From Dissophora ornata (Eukaryota > Mortierellomycota > Mortierellomycetes > Mortierellales > Mortierellaceae), in NCBI GenBank assembly GCA_025201705.1, contig MU616727.1, forward strand, positions 1-48,771: a stretch of 48,771 nucleotides of DNA, given 5' to 3'. The translations under genes and the position numbers were made by a program. Below the pieces are notes generated by a model that saw nothing but the letters and a program-made list of their open reading frames with translations, was not told the DNA's origin and did no database searches. Every line of letters begins with the position of its first letter. Positions within the stretch are counted from its first letter, which is position 1. This document shows, in pieces, positions 27,101 to 36,394 of this stretch.

Positions 27101-29586
27101 CCCTTCGTCCTGCAGTTGTTTGGCCACTAAATTATGCTCGGGATTCGGGATAGCTGCCAATGTGATAAAGAGTGGGATCCGGCCAACATTTTTGTTGTAA
27201 TTGCGCCATAGATCGCATTCGAGCTCCTGATTGAAGGTTGATTTACCCGCTCCAGAATCGCCTTGCACCAAAAACACCTTCCTCTCACTCCCAAGGAACT
27301 CCTTGACTTTATCCTTCAAAGGGAAAAGGGTGTCGTCGCTGGCTTTCAGGCTGGTCTTGGCTTGTGGAGAAATATACACAGATCTACTTCTCTCTTCTAA
27401 TCGTCGAACTTTGAGTTGGCGCAAACGGGTTTCGGCGTCTAGATTTTTTTTTTGGACGCGGTCTAGCAGGGACTTTGACAACAGCGAAGGCAAGACGACT
27501 TTTAATGTATGTGGGCCTGGACCTCCCTCTAGACACACTCGGTAGAGTGCTTGCTTCTTCTCGTCCCCGTTCGTTTCGAACTCCTGGAGCAGCGCTTTGG
27601 CTGCTGTAGGATTTGAATAAACTGATATGTTAGTATTTCACCACATAACAGTAGCCATTGCAACGCTTCCAATAGTCTTCCTCACTATCTTCTCTCTCCC
27701 CCTCATACCTTGCGTTTCTCTTTCGGATGAGGCTGAAAGCTGCATCAGAATATCGAGTATCAACTGCTTGGTGTTGGCATAGCGGCCCCAGGCTTTGTCG
27801 TTTCGATACATCTCTCCTAGAAATGCAATAGCGCTTGCACGAGAGTCGTCATTGCATTGATCATTGGAGGCGAGCTCTCCGAGACGCTGACATAATCCCC
27901 ATTGAAAGGCGGGATCCCGACGGCAAGGTGCTTCACAGACCAGTCTCTTGAACTCGATAAGCTGACCATTTCGAAGCAAGACATCTGCACCACGCAATGC
28001 CGGATACCAGGCACTTTTGCGACTAAAACTCAACCCTTCCTTGAGACACTCTAGAAACTGTTGTCCGCTTTCAGCTAGAGCGCTAACGCCCTCATACGCG
28101 CTTTTGGCTACTGCAAAGACCTCGGCCGCTCCAGCAAGCCCTTCTTGAATATGGCTCAAGCCTTCCACAAGCTGGTTGAGGTCCAAGCCTCTCGCTGCGC
28201 TCACCAACCCCGCAACTCCCTTGACCACTTTTCCTGTGCGCCGCTGCGTCGCTTGCCAGGGTGTTTCATCATCTGGGACGTAGAGCAATGCCTGAGAGGC
28301 GTAGGCTGCTTGATAGACCAGGTGCGGGTCATTGTCTCCTTCAAGCTTATGCAAATAGGCTGCGAGAGGCGCGTGGAGCTTTTCGCGATCTAGACCCTTG
28401 ACATTGGTATCGGCCATGGCATCCAACACGCGTGAAACCGTCGACGTTAATTGGTTGATGTAATCTGGCGACTGCTCGTGAGTTCCTCTTAGGCGCCTAC
28501 TGATGAGCTCCAGTATTTTGACCAGATTGTCGGCGTTAAGGTGACCGAGACAAGATCGTTTGACCAGCTGTGCCAGTCCCTCGAGTAGATCGAAATCCAG
28601 CAACTCTGATCTCTCGATGCCATAGAACAACTGCTAGAGTAATTTTTGAAGTTCGTGTTTCTCGAGAACTGGGACCAAGCACACGACTTCTGCGACAACA
28701 TTCGCATCCTTGAGTTCATCGTGAGTGAATTCCTTGAGTATGTTGATCGCCAGCATCTTCAACCTTCCATGCTCGTCTGAATTGAGTTCAATGGCCTTTA
28801 GCCAGTCACTCTCCGATTGATCGAGTACGTCCTCGTTGAATTGCTTAGGCTGCAAAATGGCAAGGCAATGAACGAGCTGGGCTGTGTTCTCGAGACGCCC
28901 ATCGACTTTTGGCAATTTGTTTATGTCAGGAGGCTGATCCATATCCTTTGCAAAAATGTGCGAAGGGAATACTGCAATGTCGTGACTTGAGCTATTCTGG
29001 ATCCGAGAACGAAGAGGAGGAGGAGGGGACACAGGGGAGACAGCGTGAACAACGGACGAATATGCAGCAGGTTCTACGATGGGACTTGAAGAGGGATCTG
29101 CAGAGCAGCTTGTGGCGGGAGGCGAGTTGACGTTGTTAGAGCAAGAGGACGATTGTCTCGGCAACTGATCACGTCCTCTGTATATATTGAATTTGCAAAA
29201 TCGTAGTACGGTTAGATATACGAGTCTTGAGTGTCCGATCAAGGATATTGTTGTCGCTTGCTTACATACCCCCATTTTTGTTCATTCTTGTAGCTGGCTT
29301 GTGCTTTGGTGTGACGCCCCAAGCCCTCCAACAGTTGGCCAAGCTCAAAATAAGTGGTCGCAATCTCATTGCACAGGGCTCGATCCTCAGCGCGTGAGGA
29401 CAAAACATAGGTCTTTTTCGCAGATGTTCTTATGCGAGCCAAGGCTGTTTCTGCATCGTTGCATAACGGCAGAGTTAGTTCTGGACTTGTTGCTTTGCGC
29501 GCATTCTCCAAATGGAGATTGGCCAAATCCAACGCCGTTTCTGGCGCGAGAACACTTCTCCATGGTGAAAATGGACTACTGAGCAT
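24196..29586 (-). CDS. NACHT - pentapeptide - WD40 STAND (NLR-like) protein, with one in-frame TAG and an assembly gap; possible pseudogene
   Basis: Three exons: 29270-29586, 27709-29177 and 24196-27603. The start is provisional, because the frame stays open upstream of ATG 29586 and an earlier exon is possible. Residues 1 to about 600 are helical (ETALDLANLHLENARKA; LLEGLAQLVKRSCL). The NACHT NTPase follows, with Walker A GDSGAGKST near residues 710-718 and Walker B FILICDGYDE, then STAND helices (NQYRFLHQSLLEYCLARAVF). Pentapeptide repeats (ADLSHGAFESAQLQGADM, ANLSGAQ) lead into WD40 repeats of about 42 residues (TVRLWDVETGDCRHTLSGH). The tail reads GLSRLNKQLLLQRGAVGEP. Architecture resembles HET-E/NWD fungal NLRs, thought to act in non-self recognition. 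A TAG at 28634-28636 (codon 287) interrupts an otherwise continuous frame. The 27604-27708 intron has a TACTAAC branch site and removes an apparent TGA. The WD40 array crosses 510 N, and the frame beyond differs by one, so gap length is not exact. Confidence 0.85.
24640..25149. other. assembly gap, 510 N
   Basis: A run of 510 undetermined bases lies inside the WD40 array. It is flanked on both sides by nearly identical repeat sequence, so a collapsed or unspanned tandem repeat is the likely cause. If the length were true it would hold about four repeats. Confidence 0.98.
25150..25630 (-). repeat. tandem WD40-coding repeats, about 126 bp units
   Basis: Near-identical units recur on the plus strand (aatctccggtttcaacatcccacagccgcactgt and similar), one per WD40 blade. 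The unit around 25340-25365 is shortened: the protein runs from SGHAD straight into ASGSIDNTV, missing about 13 residues of the standard blade. High similarity between units suggests recent duplication or gene conversion. Confidence 0.8.
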
Positions 29587-30503
29587 ATCAATCTCTGATA
29601 GCCCACTTGCTTGTTCCTTTTCTACTCTTTTTTTGCTCGTGTTCCTAACTATCCGAGAATAGATTTGATTGTAGTATTAGCAACTCTGATGTCAAGCGCC
29701 TGAAGTCTGGAGTAACCAGAGAGCGCACTGAACACTTGATGAATACGACTGCGATATGGATTTGTATGCAGTAAAGGATATGGTGCAGCTCTGAGGCTCA
29801 TTTTACAGATGCCTATGGTGTGCTTCAATGTTCGCCAGGGAGTGGCTCACCTCACGGTAGGCACAGGACCGATGCAGCAAAGTCGTTGAGCAAAGTAACG
29901 TTCGTCACTTCTAGCAGAGATGACTGTTATCAAACATAAAGAGTCATTATCCACCGCACACATATACCCATTCTCCTAAACTACGTACACTCTGACCGCA
30001 GCCGTTCTAAAACAATCACTGGCTCGAGTAGCCTGATCCAGGAACGGACAGGAATATGTCATTGCGGATTACCTATGACTTGCTGCTGCACTGTGCTTAA
30101 TCAAGTCCTGTCGGCGGGCGTGAGATACAAAGTGAAGATAGAAAGAAGGATATTCGAGAAAGATATGTAACAGTCTCCGCGGGATTGACTTGTCGTGGGT
30201 TTCGCACTAGAAAAGTGGGAGAAGGGGATGAAAGAGACATTTTTCCCCATCGTCGAAGAACTTTTTTTTTCTGTTGCCTCGCACCCTGCCCTCGTGTAAC
30301 TTATCATGGGCTCTCTTTGAAAAAGTACAGTCTTCCGGTCTTTTCCCAACCTCGTGCAGCCTCGCCTCTTGCCCTCGGCATTGTCCTGCCATCAAAGCAA
30401 TCGACCAAATAATAATTGAGGTCATGTATGACAAAGTCCTGACCGAACAAACAAAATGCAACATTTACGCCACAAGAGGATACACTTTTATTTCATTCTC
30501 TCT
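29587..30503. other. 0.9 kb intergenic region with one short open frame
   Basis: This is the 5' flank of the NACHT gene and 3' flank of the next minus-strand F-box gene. A minus-strand frame at 29649-29801 (51 codons, ATG to TAG) looks protein-like and might be an upstream exon of the NACHT gene. Otherwise nothing recognisable was seen. Confidence 0.45.
29649..29801 (-). CDS. short open frame, possible upstream exon of the NACHT gene
   Basis: Fifty residues from ATG 29801, containing SRLQALDIRVANTTIKSILG before a TAG. The composition is protein-like and it sits just upstream on the same strand as the NACHT gene. The frame of that gene stays open up to position about 29690. I could not find a donor/acceptor pair of reasonable intron size that joins the two in phase, so this remains a candidate. 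Confidence 0.25.
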   Translation of the reverse strand: MSLRAAPYPLLHTNPYRSRIHQVFSALSGYSRLQALDIRVANTTIKSILG

Positions 30504-32198
30504 CTACAGGAGCGTGATATGCAGATAGTCTTTCGCCAGGGCTGCTCTAATCCTGTCTTCCTCAGTTTTGTCTGCAGTCAGCGCTCCACGGAGTCTTCTC
30601 AGCGACTTCCAATGCTCGCCCATCCATAGCACGTCCTCGATTGTCATCGCCATGAGATCAACATGCTGCACATCAAAGTCTCGGAGGTTGGTCAAAGTCC
30701 TCAGCTTGGACAACCCGCCGCATCTCAAGCTTAGATCCAAGGTCGCTAACTGTGTGTCCAACAAGGGCTCAGGGAGGAGCCCTTTTTTCTTTGACGAGTC
30801 ATGATGCCAGCCAAGAACTAATTTCTGAAGCTGAGTCAAGGCAGCTAGTTGATCGAAAAGCACATCGGTCACTGAATCTCCATAGTTCCCCAGTTCACGA
30901 AATGTCAACTCGAGTTCCTCCAATCCCGTACATGCCCAAGTCCAGTCCATATGCGGGCTTGTCATCTCTGATATCTGATGAGAGGAAGATGATGGTGGTG
31001 ATGATATAGCAGCAGACGCGTTTCTTATGGATGAAATCCAAGAACGTGCTTCCTCAGATGTTTGCAGCTGCGACGAGGATGTCGTTTTGTAATCTGCAGG
31101 ACGAGCAACCATGATCCCTGCGTCGAGCTGATCCGCCCGAAACCGCTTCATGCGCTTGCAAGTCAACAAAATCAACTGAATGAAGGCGCTCGTAACAGAC
31201 ACACAGTTTCTGAGATCAAGCTCCTCCAGGGTCTCTGACATAAAGTACACGACCTGCAGGCAGCACATCTCTGCAAACGGCGATTCAATTGCAATTAGGC
31301 GACGGAGCGTAGGTATGCACGATAGAACCAATGCAAAGTCCTTATCCGCCAGATCTGTATTTGTGAAATCCAAGGACGCTATCCGGCAAGGCTCACCCCT
31401 GGGTAGGGTCGTGAGATGAAACACCAAGGAGGTGAAAGGCATGCTGTGGATCGGCGTCCAAGCAAGGTGCTCCAGATTTGGACACTGCATAATGAATCGC
31501 GGTTGATCATGGACCGCGACCGAATTTCTCTTCAGCTGCAGGCGTTTCATCTTCGGGAATGGCTGCTTGTTAGGCGGGTACATGTTAAATATCTTTCCTC
31601 TTTCGAGAGTTAGACTGGTCAATTGCCTGCAGATCTTGAAAAACATCTCATGGTGCCTCTCGTAGACTAGGACATGGGTCAGGCTAAGGGTGTCAAGATG
31701 AGCGAGGCTTGATAGAGTCGTCCACATTGTTGTTGCTTCTTGAATCTGCAAAGCAGAAGGTCCGTCTAGCAGAAGTTGTTGCGGCTGTGGCGCGATGAAG
31801 TCGAGGCAGGTGAACGAGCGAAGAGACCTGGAGTTCTGAACCAGCAATCGGTTCACATACGGCGAGTAATAGGTGACAGATAGATGGACGAGCTGGTTGC
31901 TCAACTGGGGGGCTATTGATTGCAAATACACAGACATGGACGGACCGGCGAGTTCCAGGGAATGGATACGATGAATGTTCCTGATTACGGCCTGCGGTTC
32001 CGGGTAGAGGGAGACCTGGGCGGAAGGAACATTGGTCTCAAGGCCGAGAGAGACGCTGGTCCAGAGAAGGGGTGCCATTGCGCTGTGCCATGAATGGGAC
32101 ACACGGATGCATGTTGCGAGATCGTTCTGGCAGAGATGTCGGCCAATCAGGATCAAGATTTCGGGGAGATGTAAAGGATCTCGCTGCATGTGATCCAT
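30504..32198 (-). CDS. F-box / leucine-rich-repeat protein
   Basis: A single exon of 1,695 bp gives 564 residues from ATG 32198. An upstream in-frame ATG at 32324 would add 42 residues that look like untranslated leader. The F-box is at residues about 8-48 (LHLPEILILIGRHLCQNDLA, then TCIRVSHSWHSAMAPLLW). Irregular LRRs follow (CRQLTSLTLERG, CPNLEHLAWTPI, TLEELDLRNCVSV, GLEELELTFREL, LTQLQKLVLGWH). The likely role is substrate receptor of an SCF ubiquitin ligase. The start is 141 bp from the divergently transcribed ADF gene. It is intronless, unlike the F-box gene at 13292, and shows only family-level similarity to it. Confidence 0.85.
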   Translation of the reverse strand: MDHMQRDPLHLPEILILIGRHLCQNDLATCIRVSHSWHSAMAPLLWTSVSLGLETNVPSAQVSLYPEPQAVIRNIHRIHSLELAGPSMSVYLQSIAPQLSNQLVHLSVTYYSPYVNRLLVQNSRSLRSFTCLDFIAPQPQQLLLDGPSALQIQEATTMWTTLSSLAHLDTLSLTHVLVYERHHEMFFKICRQLTSLTLERGKIFNMYPPNKQPFPKMKRLQLKRNSVAVHDQPRFIMQCPNLEHLAWTPIHSMPFTSLVFHLTTLPRGEPCRIASLDFTNTDLADKDFALVLSCIPTLRRLIAIESPFAEMCCLQVVYFMSETLEELDLRNCVSVTSAFIQLILLTCKRMKRFRADQLDAGIMVARPADYKTTSSSQLQTSEEARSWISSIRNASAAISSPPSSSSHQISEMTSPHMDWTWACTGLEELELTFRELGNYGDSVTDVLFDQLAALTQLQKLVLGWHHDSSKKKGLLPEPLLDTQLATLDLSLRCGGLSKLRTLTNLRDFDVQHVDLMAMTIEDVLWMGEHWKSLRRLRGALTADKTEEDRIRAALAKDYLHITLL

Positions 32199-32339
32199 GG
32201 GATGTGGGTTCGCAATGTGTTGCAAGTTTTTTTCATGTCCACGACACGTGTGGCAATTTTCTCTGTGTCGATCTCGGTACAAATAGAATATTAATATTGC
32301 TTCGCTTCCCCACACAATACCCATTCCTCACATTCACCC
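32199..32339. promoter_or_regulatory. shared divergent promoter, 141 bp
   Basis: This lies between the F-box/LRR start (minus) and the ADF-like start (plus). It contains an AT-rich stretch (aatagaatattaatattg, about 32283-32300) that could serve as a TATA-like region for the plus-strand gene. Confidence 0.4.
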
Positions 32340-32795
32340 ATGGCAAAAGGAGTCGACGTTCCCGAGGAATGCCTTCAAGTATTCACCGCCCTCTCAACCG
32401 GTCCTTCTGAGACAGCTCCCAAATATATCATTTTCCGAATGACCGACGACTTCCTAGCCTCCGCTGTGGATCACGTCGCAAGTCCTGGTGCCACCTACGA
32501 AGACATGACACTGCAGCTACCACCGCAACATTGCCGTTGGATTGTATATTCGCTCGATTCTTCTGATAGCCCTTCCCTCCTGGAGAAGAATGTACCCCGC
32601 ACATTGTGCTTTATGGCATGGTTCCCTGAGAAAGCCCCGATCAAGCAAAAGATGCTCTATTCTGCAAGCAAGGGTTTCTTCCGGAGGGCTTTTCCCGGTG
32701 GCGCAGACATGTTCCTGATTCAAGCAACGAGTCTTGATGAGATTGCGCAACCAGTCGTCGTAGAACGTGTTCTGGAGAAGAATAGCTTCCTCTAA
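32340..32795 (+). CDS. ADF/cofilin-like actin-binding protein
   Basis: A single exon encodes 151 residues, close to the usual 135-170 for one ADF-H domain. Cofilins bind and sever actin filaments in the cytoplasm. The family pattern is visible: GVDVPEECLQVFTAL at the start, KYIIFRMTDD, CRWIVYSLD, LCFMAWFPEKAPIKQKMLYS as the actin-binding strand/helix, and FLIQATSLDEI near the end. The residue before the N-terminal Gly-Val is Lys (MAKGV). Yeast and animal cofilins have the inhibitory phosphorylation Ser there, so that switch seems absent. The long helix also reads SASKGFFRRAF, with fewer Lys than canonical cofilin, so this may be a divergent paralogue rather than the main cofilin gene, which in fungi usually has introns. 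Confidence 0.85.
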   Translation: MAKGVDVPEECLQVFTALSTGPSETAPKYIIFRMTDDFLASAVDHVASPGATYEDMTLQLPPQHCRWIVYSLDSSDSPSLLEKNVPRTLCFMAWFPEKAPIKQKMLYSASKGFFRRAFPGGADMFLIQATSLDEIAQPVVVERVLEKNSFL

Positions 32796-32953
32796 TGACT
32801 ATAGACAGATCATTGCATCACAGATGGGTTTGTTTATTTCATGATTTACAAAGCGATATTACAAAAGATGGTCTACAGCGAAAAAAGAATAGGAAGAGTG
32901 GATATATGCTAAACGGGGTGCTTTGAGATGCTTCGAGATACTTTGAGATATCT

Positions 32954-35401
32954 CTATGCGTACTGGACTTCAGAGAAGGGCTGATACGCCTGCTGATCCA
33001 GACAGCTCTGCAAATCTAGATCGACAACACGCGCCACCATGGACTCGTATAACCATTCTAGCATGTTAGGGTCCTCCTGGTTCTGTACAAATGTCGGCAC
33101 TGGCGAAGATGGTGTGGATGAGGTAGCAGTCGATTTTGAACCGAACAGCATTTGAAAGATCTCTTCTGGCAAATCGTCCTTATCCAAGTCAATCTTGCGC
33201 GAAATATTAGCCATTGCCTGTACTCGTGCACACAGATCCTGTTGCATCTGCCACTCGAGCGCCTCCCACATTCGTTTGTCATTCTCATAGTCCTGGACAG
33301 TCGCTCGGGTCTCATATTTTATGAGTGCACTGGAAAGACTTTCGATCTCGGGCGATGACATCGTGCTCAGGGACGCTGCCGCAAACGTCTGCATCAACTC
33401 ATACATAACGCCAGACACCAAAAATGGGTTCCTCTCCAGCCTTTCCAGCTCCTTTGGCGTCCGTTCCACGTTCAACCAAGGACGATCCCACAAGTCATCT
33501 TCCTTGGACCAGGCAGCCTTTTCGCCGAATTGAAACTGGCTGCCAACGTAAATCTCGGGAACGAGTGTCGTGTGGATAAAAACTGGGTTCTTGTCCCTCC
33601 ATGAATTCCCACTGATGGATGATGAATTGGGTACGTCCTTGTTAAGGTTGGGCCTAGGAATTGGCGACTGGGCCCGAGGCATAGTGAGTGTGACATTGCT
33701 CTTGCCATTGGCGCTGAAGGCCGAGCGAGTGAGAATCGATGTCAACAAGGACTGATTTTCGCTTGAGAGCGTCGTCGAGGGGGTTGCGATTGTTTGCTGA
33801 GGAGCAATGGTAGATGAAGCACTGGCGATCGTTGCCTGAGATAGCTGACGCCTGACATCCTCTAATTCTTCTTTGAGTCTCTTATTCTCCTCGTGAACAA
33901 TTGTCACAGCCTCCCGTAAGTGCCGCGCCTCTGTCTTATGTTGCTCCACCTGTTCCTCCAACTGACCAATGTACTCTATTGGCGTTTAAATCATATATTG
34001 CCTGTTAGTTAAGTCCCATCTTGCGCCTCCACATGAAAACAACTCAAAAACGCAATAGTATCCGTCCCACTCACCTTTTCTCCTGACCCGGAAGTTCCTT
34101 GCGGAAACTTTGTTGCGAAGTTGCCTTCGCTCCTTGGATGTCATCTTTTTCAAGTCAGACGAGGATGGAATGTCATCCGTCTTGATTCCCGGCTGTGTCT
34201 TCAAGCCATGAGTCTGCCCTGTAGGTTGATCACTGCTCTTTTCGGCAGGTGGGGAGTCTTCTTCGTCGGCAGACTCTTGATTGTCGGCAGATTCTTGATT
34301 GTCAGCAGATTCTTGAGAGTCCAGAAGAAGGTGCTTTGTTGAATCCAGTAACCGCGCAAGAGTCTCCTCGATTTCCTCTCGTGTTAACTTGCCAGTGAAG
34401 AGTTGAGGAACTAATGGAGTTTGCATCTGTTGCTGCAAAAGGAATTGAAGGGTTGCAGCCGAGAGCGTGGTGTTGACGGGCGATGCAAGGGAGGCAATAG
34501 AAGCCGGGGAATCAGATGATTTGAATGAGCTGGGCGCAGGCAATGATTTTTGGGCAGATGTGGCCTCTGTCTTGGCAACCTTTTTAGCAGCAGGAGTGGG
34601 CTCCGGGCTTGGTCGCTTTGCCGATGTGGATGCGGGAGCTGTGGCCGTTGTGACGGGAGTGACAGGGCTGTCAATTGTTGCTGCTACTGCAGCGGCCGTA
34701 ACAGCGGCGGCGGTCTTTGATGTGTCAATGAGAACAGCGACTTTTCGCAAAATCGAAATTTGGTGGCAAACGAAAATGTTAGAATCGAGGAATTCTTGCA
34801 TGGAGCACACTTATATCGTGGCGTCGTGGGACTGGCGCTTACTCTGCGCATCTGCTGCTGCAGCTGCAGTTGTGGTCGACATGGCGCTAGATTCTAGAGC
34901 AGCTGGCCGTGATAGGGGCGCTGTCGGTGTCTCTGGTGTGATAGCCGCTACTGCTGTTTGGGGGATGGCAGTGGGTGTGCTGGCGCTGATCAGCTGCGCT
35001 ACAATGGCGCTGTTATCGATGCTCGTTGTGGCTGCAATGTCTGTTGCCACCATCTGCCGAGTCTTTTCTTTTTCTTGGTGCAGTTGATTCAGCAACTGCT
35101 GTTGCTGGAGCTGAAGTTGTAGCTGGCGGTTCGTTACGAGCAAAAGCTGGATATCGAGCTCCTGTTTCTTGGTGTCAGTGTTGTCGGTGACGATAGTAGT
35201 GTCAGTGGCGCTGCTCTCAGGGGTGGCCAGTGGATCGATGGTGGTGTCAAGGTTGCTTAGCGGGTTGAGGTCGGATAGGTCTAGCGGAGCAGCACTCAAG
35301 CCGTCGTTATTGAAGTAAAACGAGAACATATCGGTGTTGGATATGTTCTCAAGTAGTTCCATATCCAGAAAGTCGTCGTAGGGCGGATTGGAGTTGGCCA
35401 T
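32954..35401 (-). CDS. bZIP transcription factor
   Basis: Three exons: 34843-35401, 34075-34740 and 32954-33975 (2,247 bp), giving 748 residues. The basic region KERRQLRNKVSARNFRVRRK (about 389-408) carries the bZIP signature N-x7-R. It joins across the second intron to a leucine-zipper segment (EYIGQLEEQVEQHKTEARHL, then REAVTIVHEENKRLKEEL), about residues 409-446. That exon junction falls exactly between the DNA-binding and dimerisation halves. The N-terminal half is Gln-, Thr- and Ala-rich with an acidic start (DDFLDMELLENI), typical of activation regions, and it has an imperfect hexapeptide repeat. The C-terminal 300 residues are less conserved (ERLERNPFLVSGVMYELMQT). It is presumably a nuclear regulator with unknown targets. 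The first intron has a TTCTAAC branch site and a weak AAAAG acceptor. Confidence 0.87.
34265..34318 (-). repeat. three 18-bp in-frame repeats (QESADN)
   Basis: Three tandem copies of an 18-bp unit (gtcggcagattcttgatt on the plus strand, with one or two changes) encode QESADN-type hexapeptides in the bZIP protein, upstream of an acidic stretch. Confidence 0.8.
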
Positions 35402-36394
35402 GATGCCAGAGAGGTACGGGATAAGCAGTAGGGATCAAGTGTGTCTAGGTGAGTGTAACAATGCGAGTAGTGATGGAGTTGTGGTTGCCAAGGGGAAGGG
35501 AGGAAAGGAGGAAAGGAGGAAGGAAGAGGAAAATGACGAAGAAGGAAAGAAGAGGAAGAAGCGAAATGATGGGGAACAAAAGAAAAAAAAAAAAGACTAA
35601 ACTCAATTGTTTTATTTCCAGAACAATACAGCAGAGCCAAGACTGTGGACGTTGTGAACACGCTCGGCTCAACCGACCGAGGCGGGGTGCTCTCTGGAGT
35701 CTGGACACCCGTGGGACTCGTTGGCGGTGCTGCCTTGCTGCCTCTGACACTACCACTATTGAGATACCTGCAACCATCGGAGAACTACACGACTGTTGGG
35801 CCTGCTCTGTATATTGCTGCAAGCAGGATCACATCACTTTGTTAGCAATTTTGCACCCTGAATAACTACGGATGATGGTACCGCACTGCTGCGTGCGGCG
35901 GCTCCTATTGTTTCGTACATGTTGTTGTGCTTATCGCCGCCATGTCAGGGCCATTGTTACAGGTATCGTCCCGCCCAGCAATGGAACCATCGACACAATC
36001 CTTCTAGGAGCATCTTTCCGACACAGCCGCAAGAAACGCTTACGCGTCCTTTTTTCGCCGCCTATGCATCAGGTGATCAGTATCATAGAGCCTTCGCAAG
36101 GTGCTCAAACGCAGATTGCCAGCAAGCAAGGGTGGTGGTACTAGCACGACCCTGTGCTGGGACCAGCAATAGTCGATAGTGTATGCGATATGTAAACCAG
36201 AGACTAAAGTAGAGTGCATAATTCACGTCGCATGCTGTCTAGTAATGTCTTGCAGACTGCATCCACACGCAGCAAGAGCGCGCTTTGGTCCCCTTTCTGT
36301 CACATCCTGAACGACAATCCAATCAGATGCAACTCATTCCTCATTGACTCCATCTCCCCATACTTGCTGTCACTGGAGTAACAATATATATTGG
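35402..36394. other. 1 kb divergent intergenic region
   Basis: This separates the bZIP start (-) from the F-box start (+). Near 35480-35600 it is purine-rich on the plus strand (gga and aag runs, then a poly-A tract at about 35581-35594), so the bZIP leader is pyrimidine-rich. Short open frames here have no recognisable domain. Confidence 0.45.

Noticed and set aside
27638..27640. Apparent second in-frame stop (TGA) in the NACHT gene
   Set aside because: It lies inside a 105-bp intron (27604-27708) with GTATGA donor, TACTAAC branch site and TACAG acceptor; removal joins the frame in phase.
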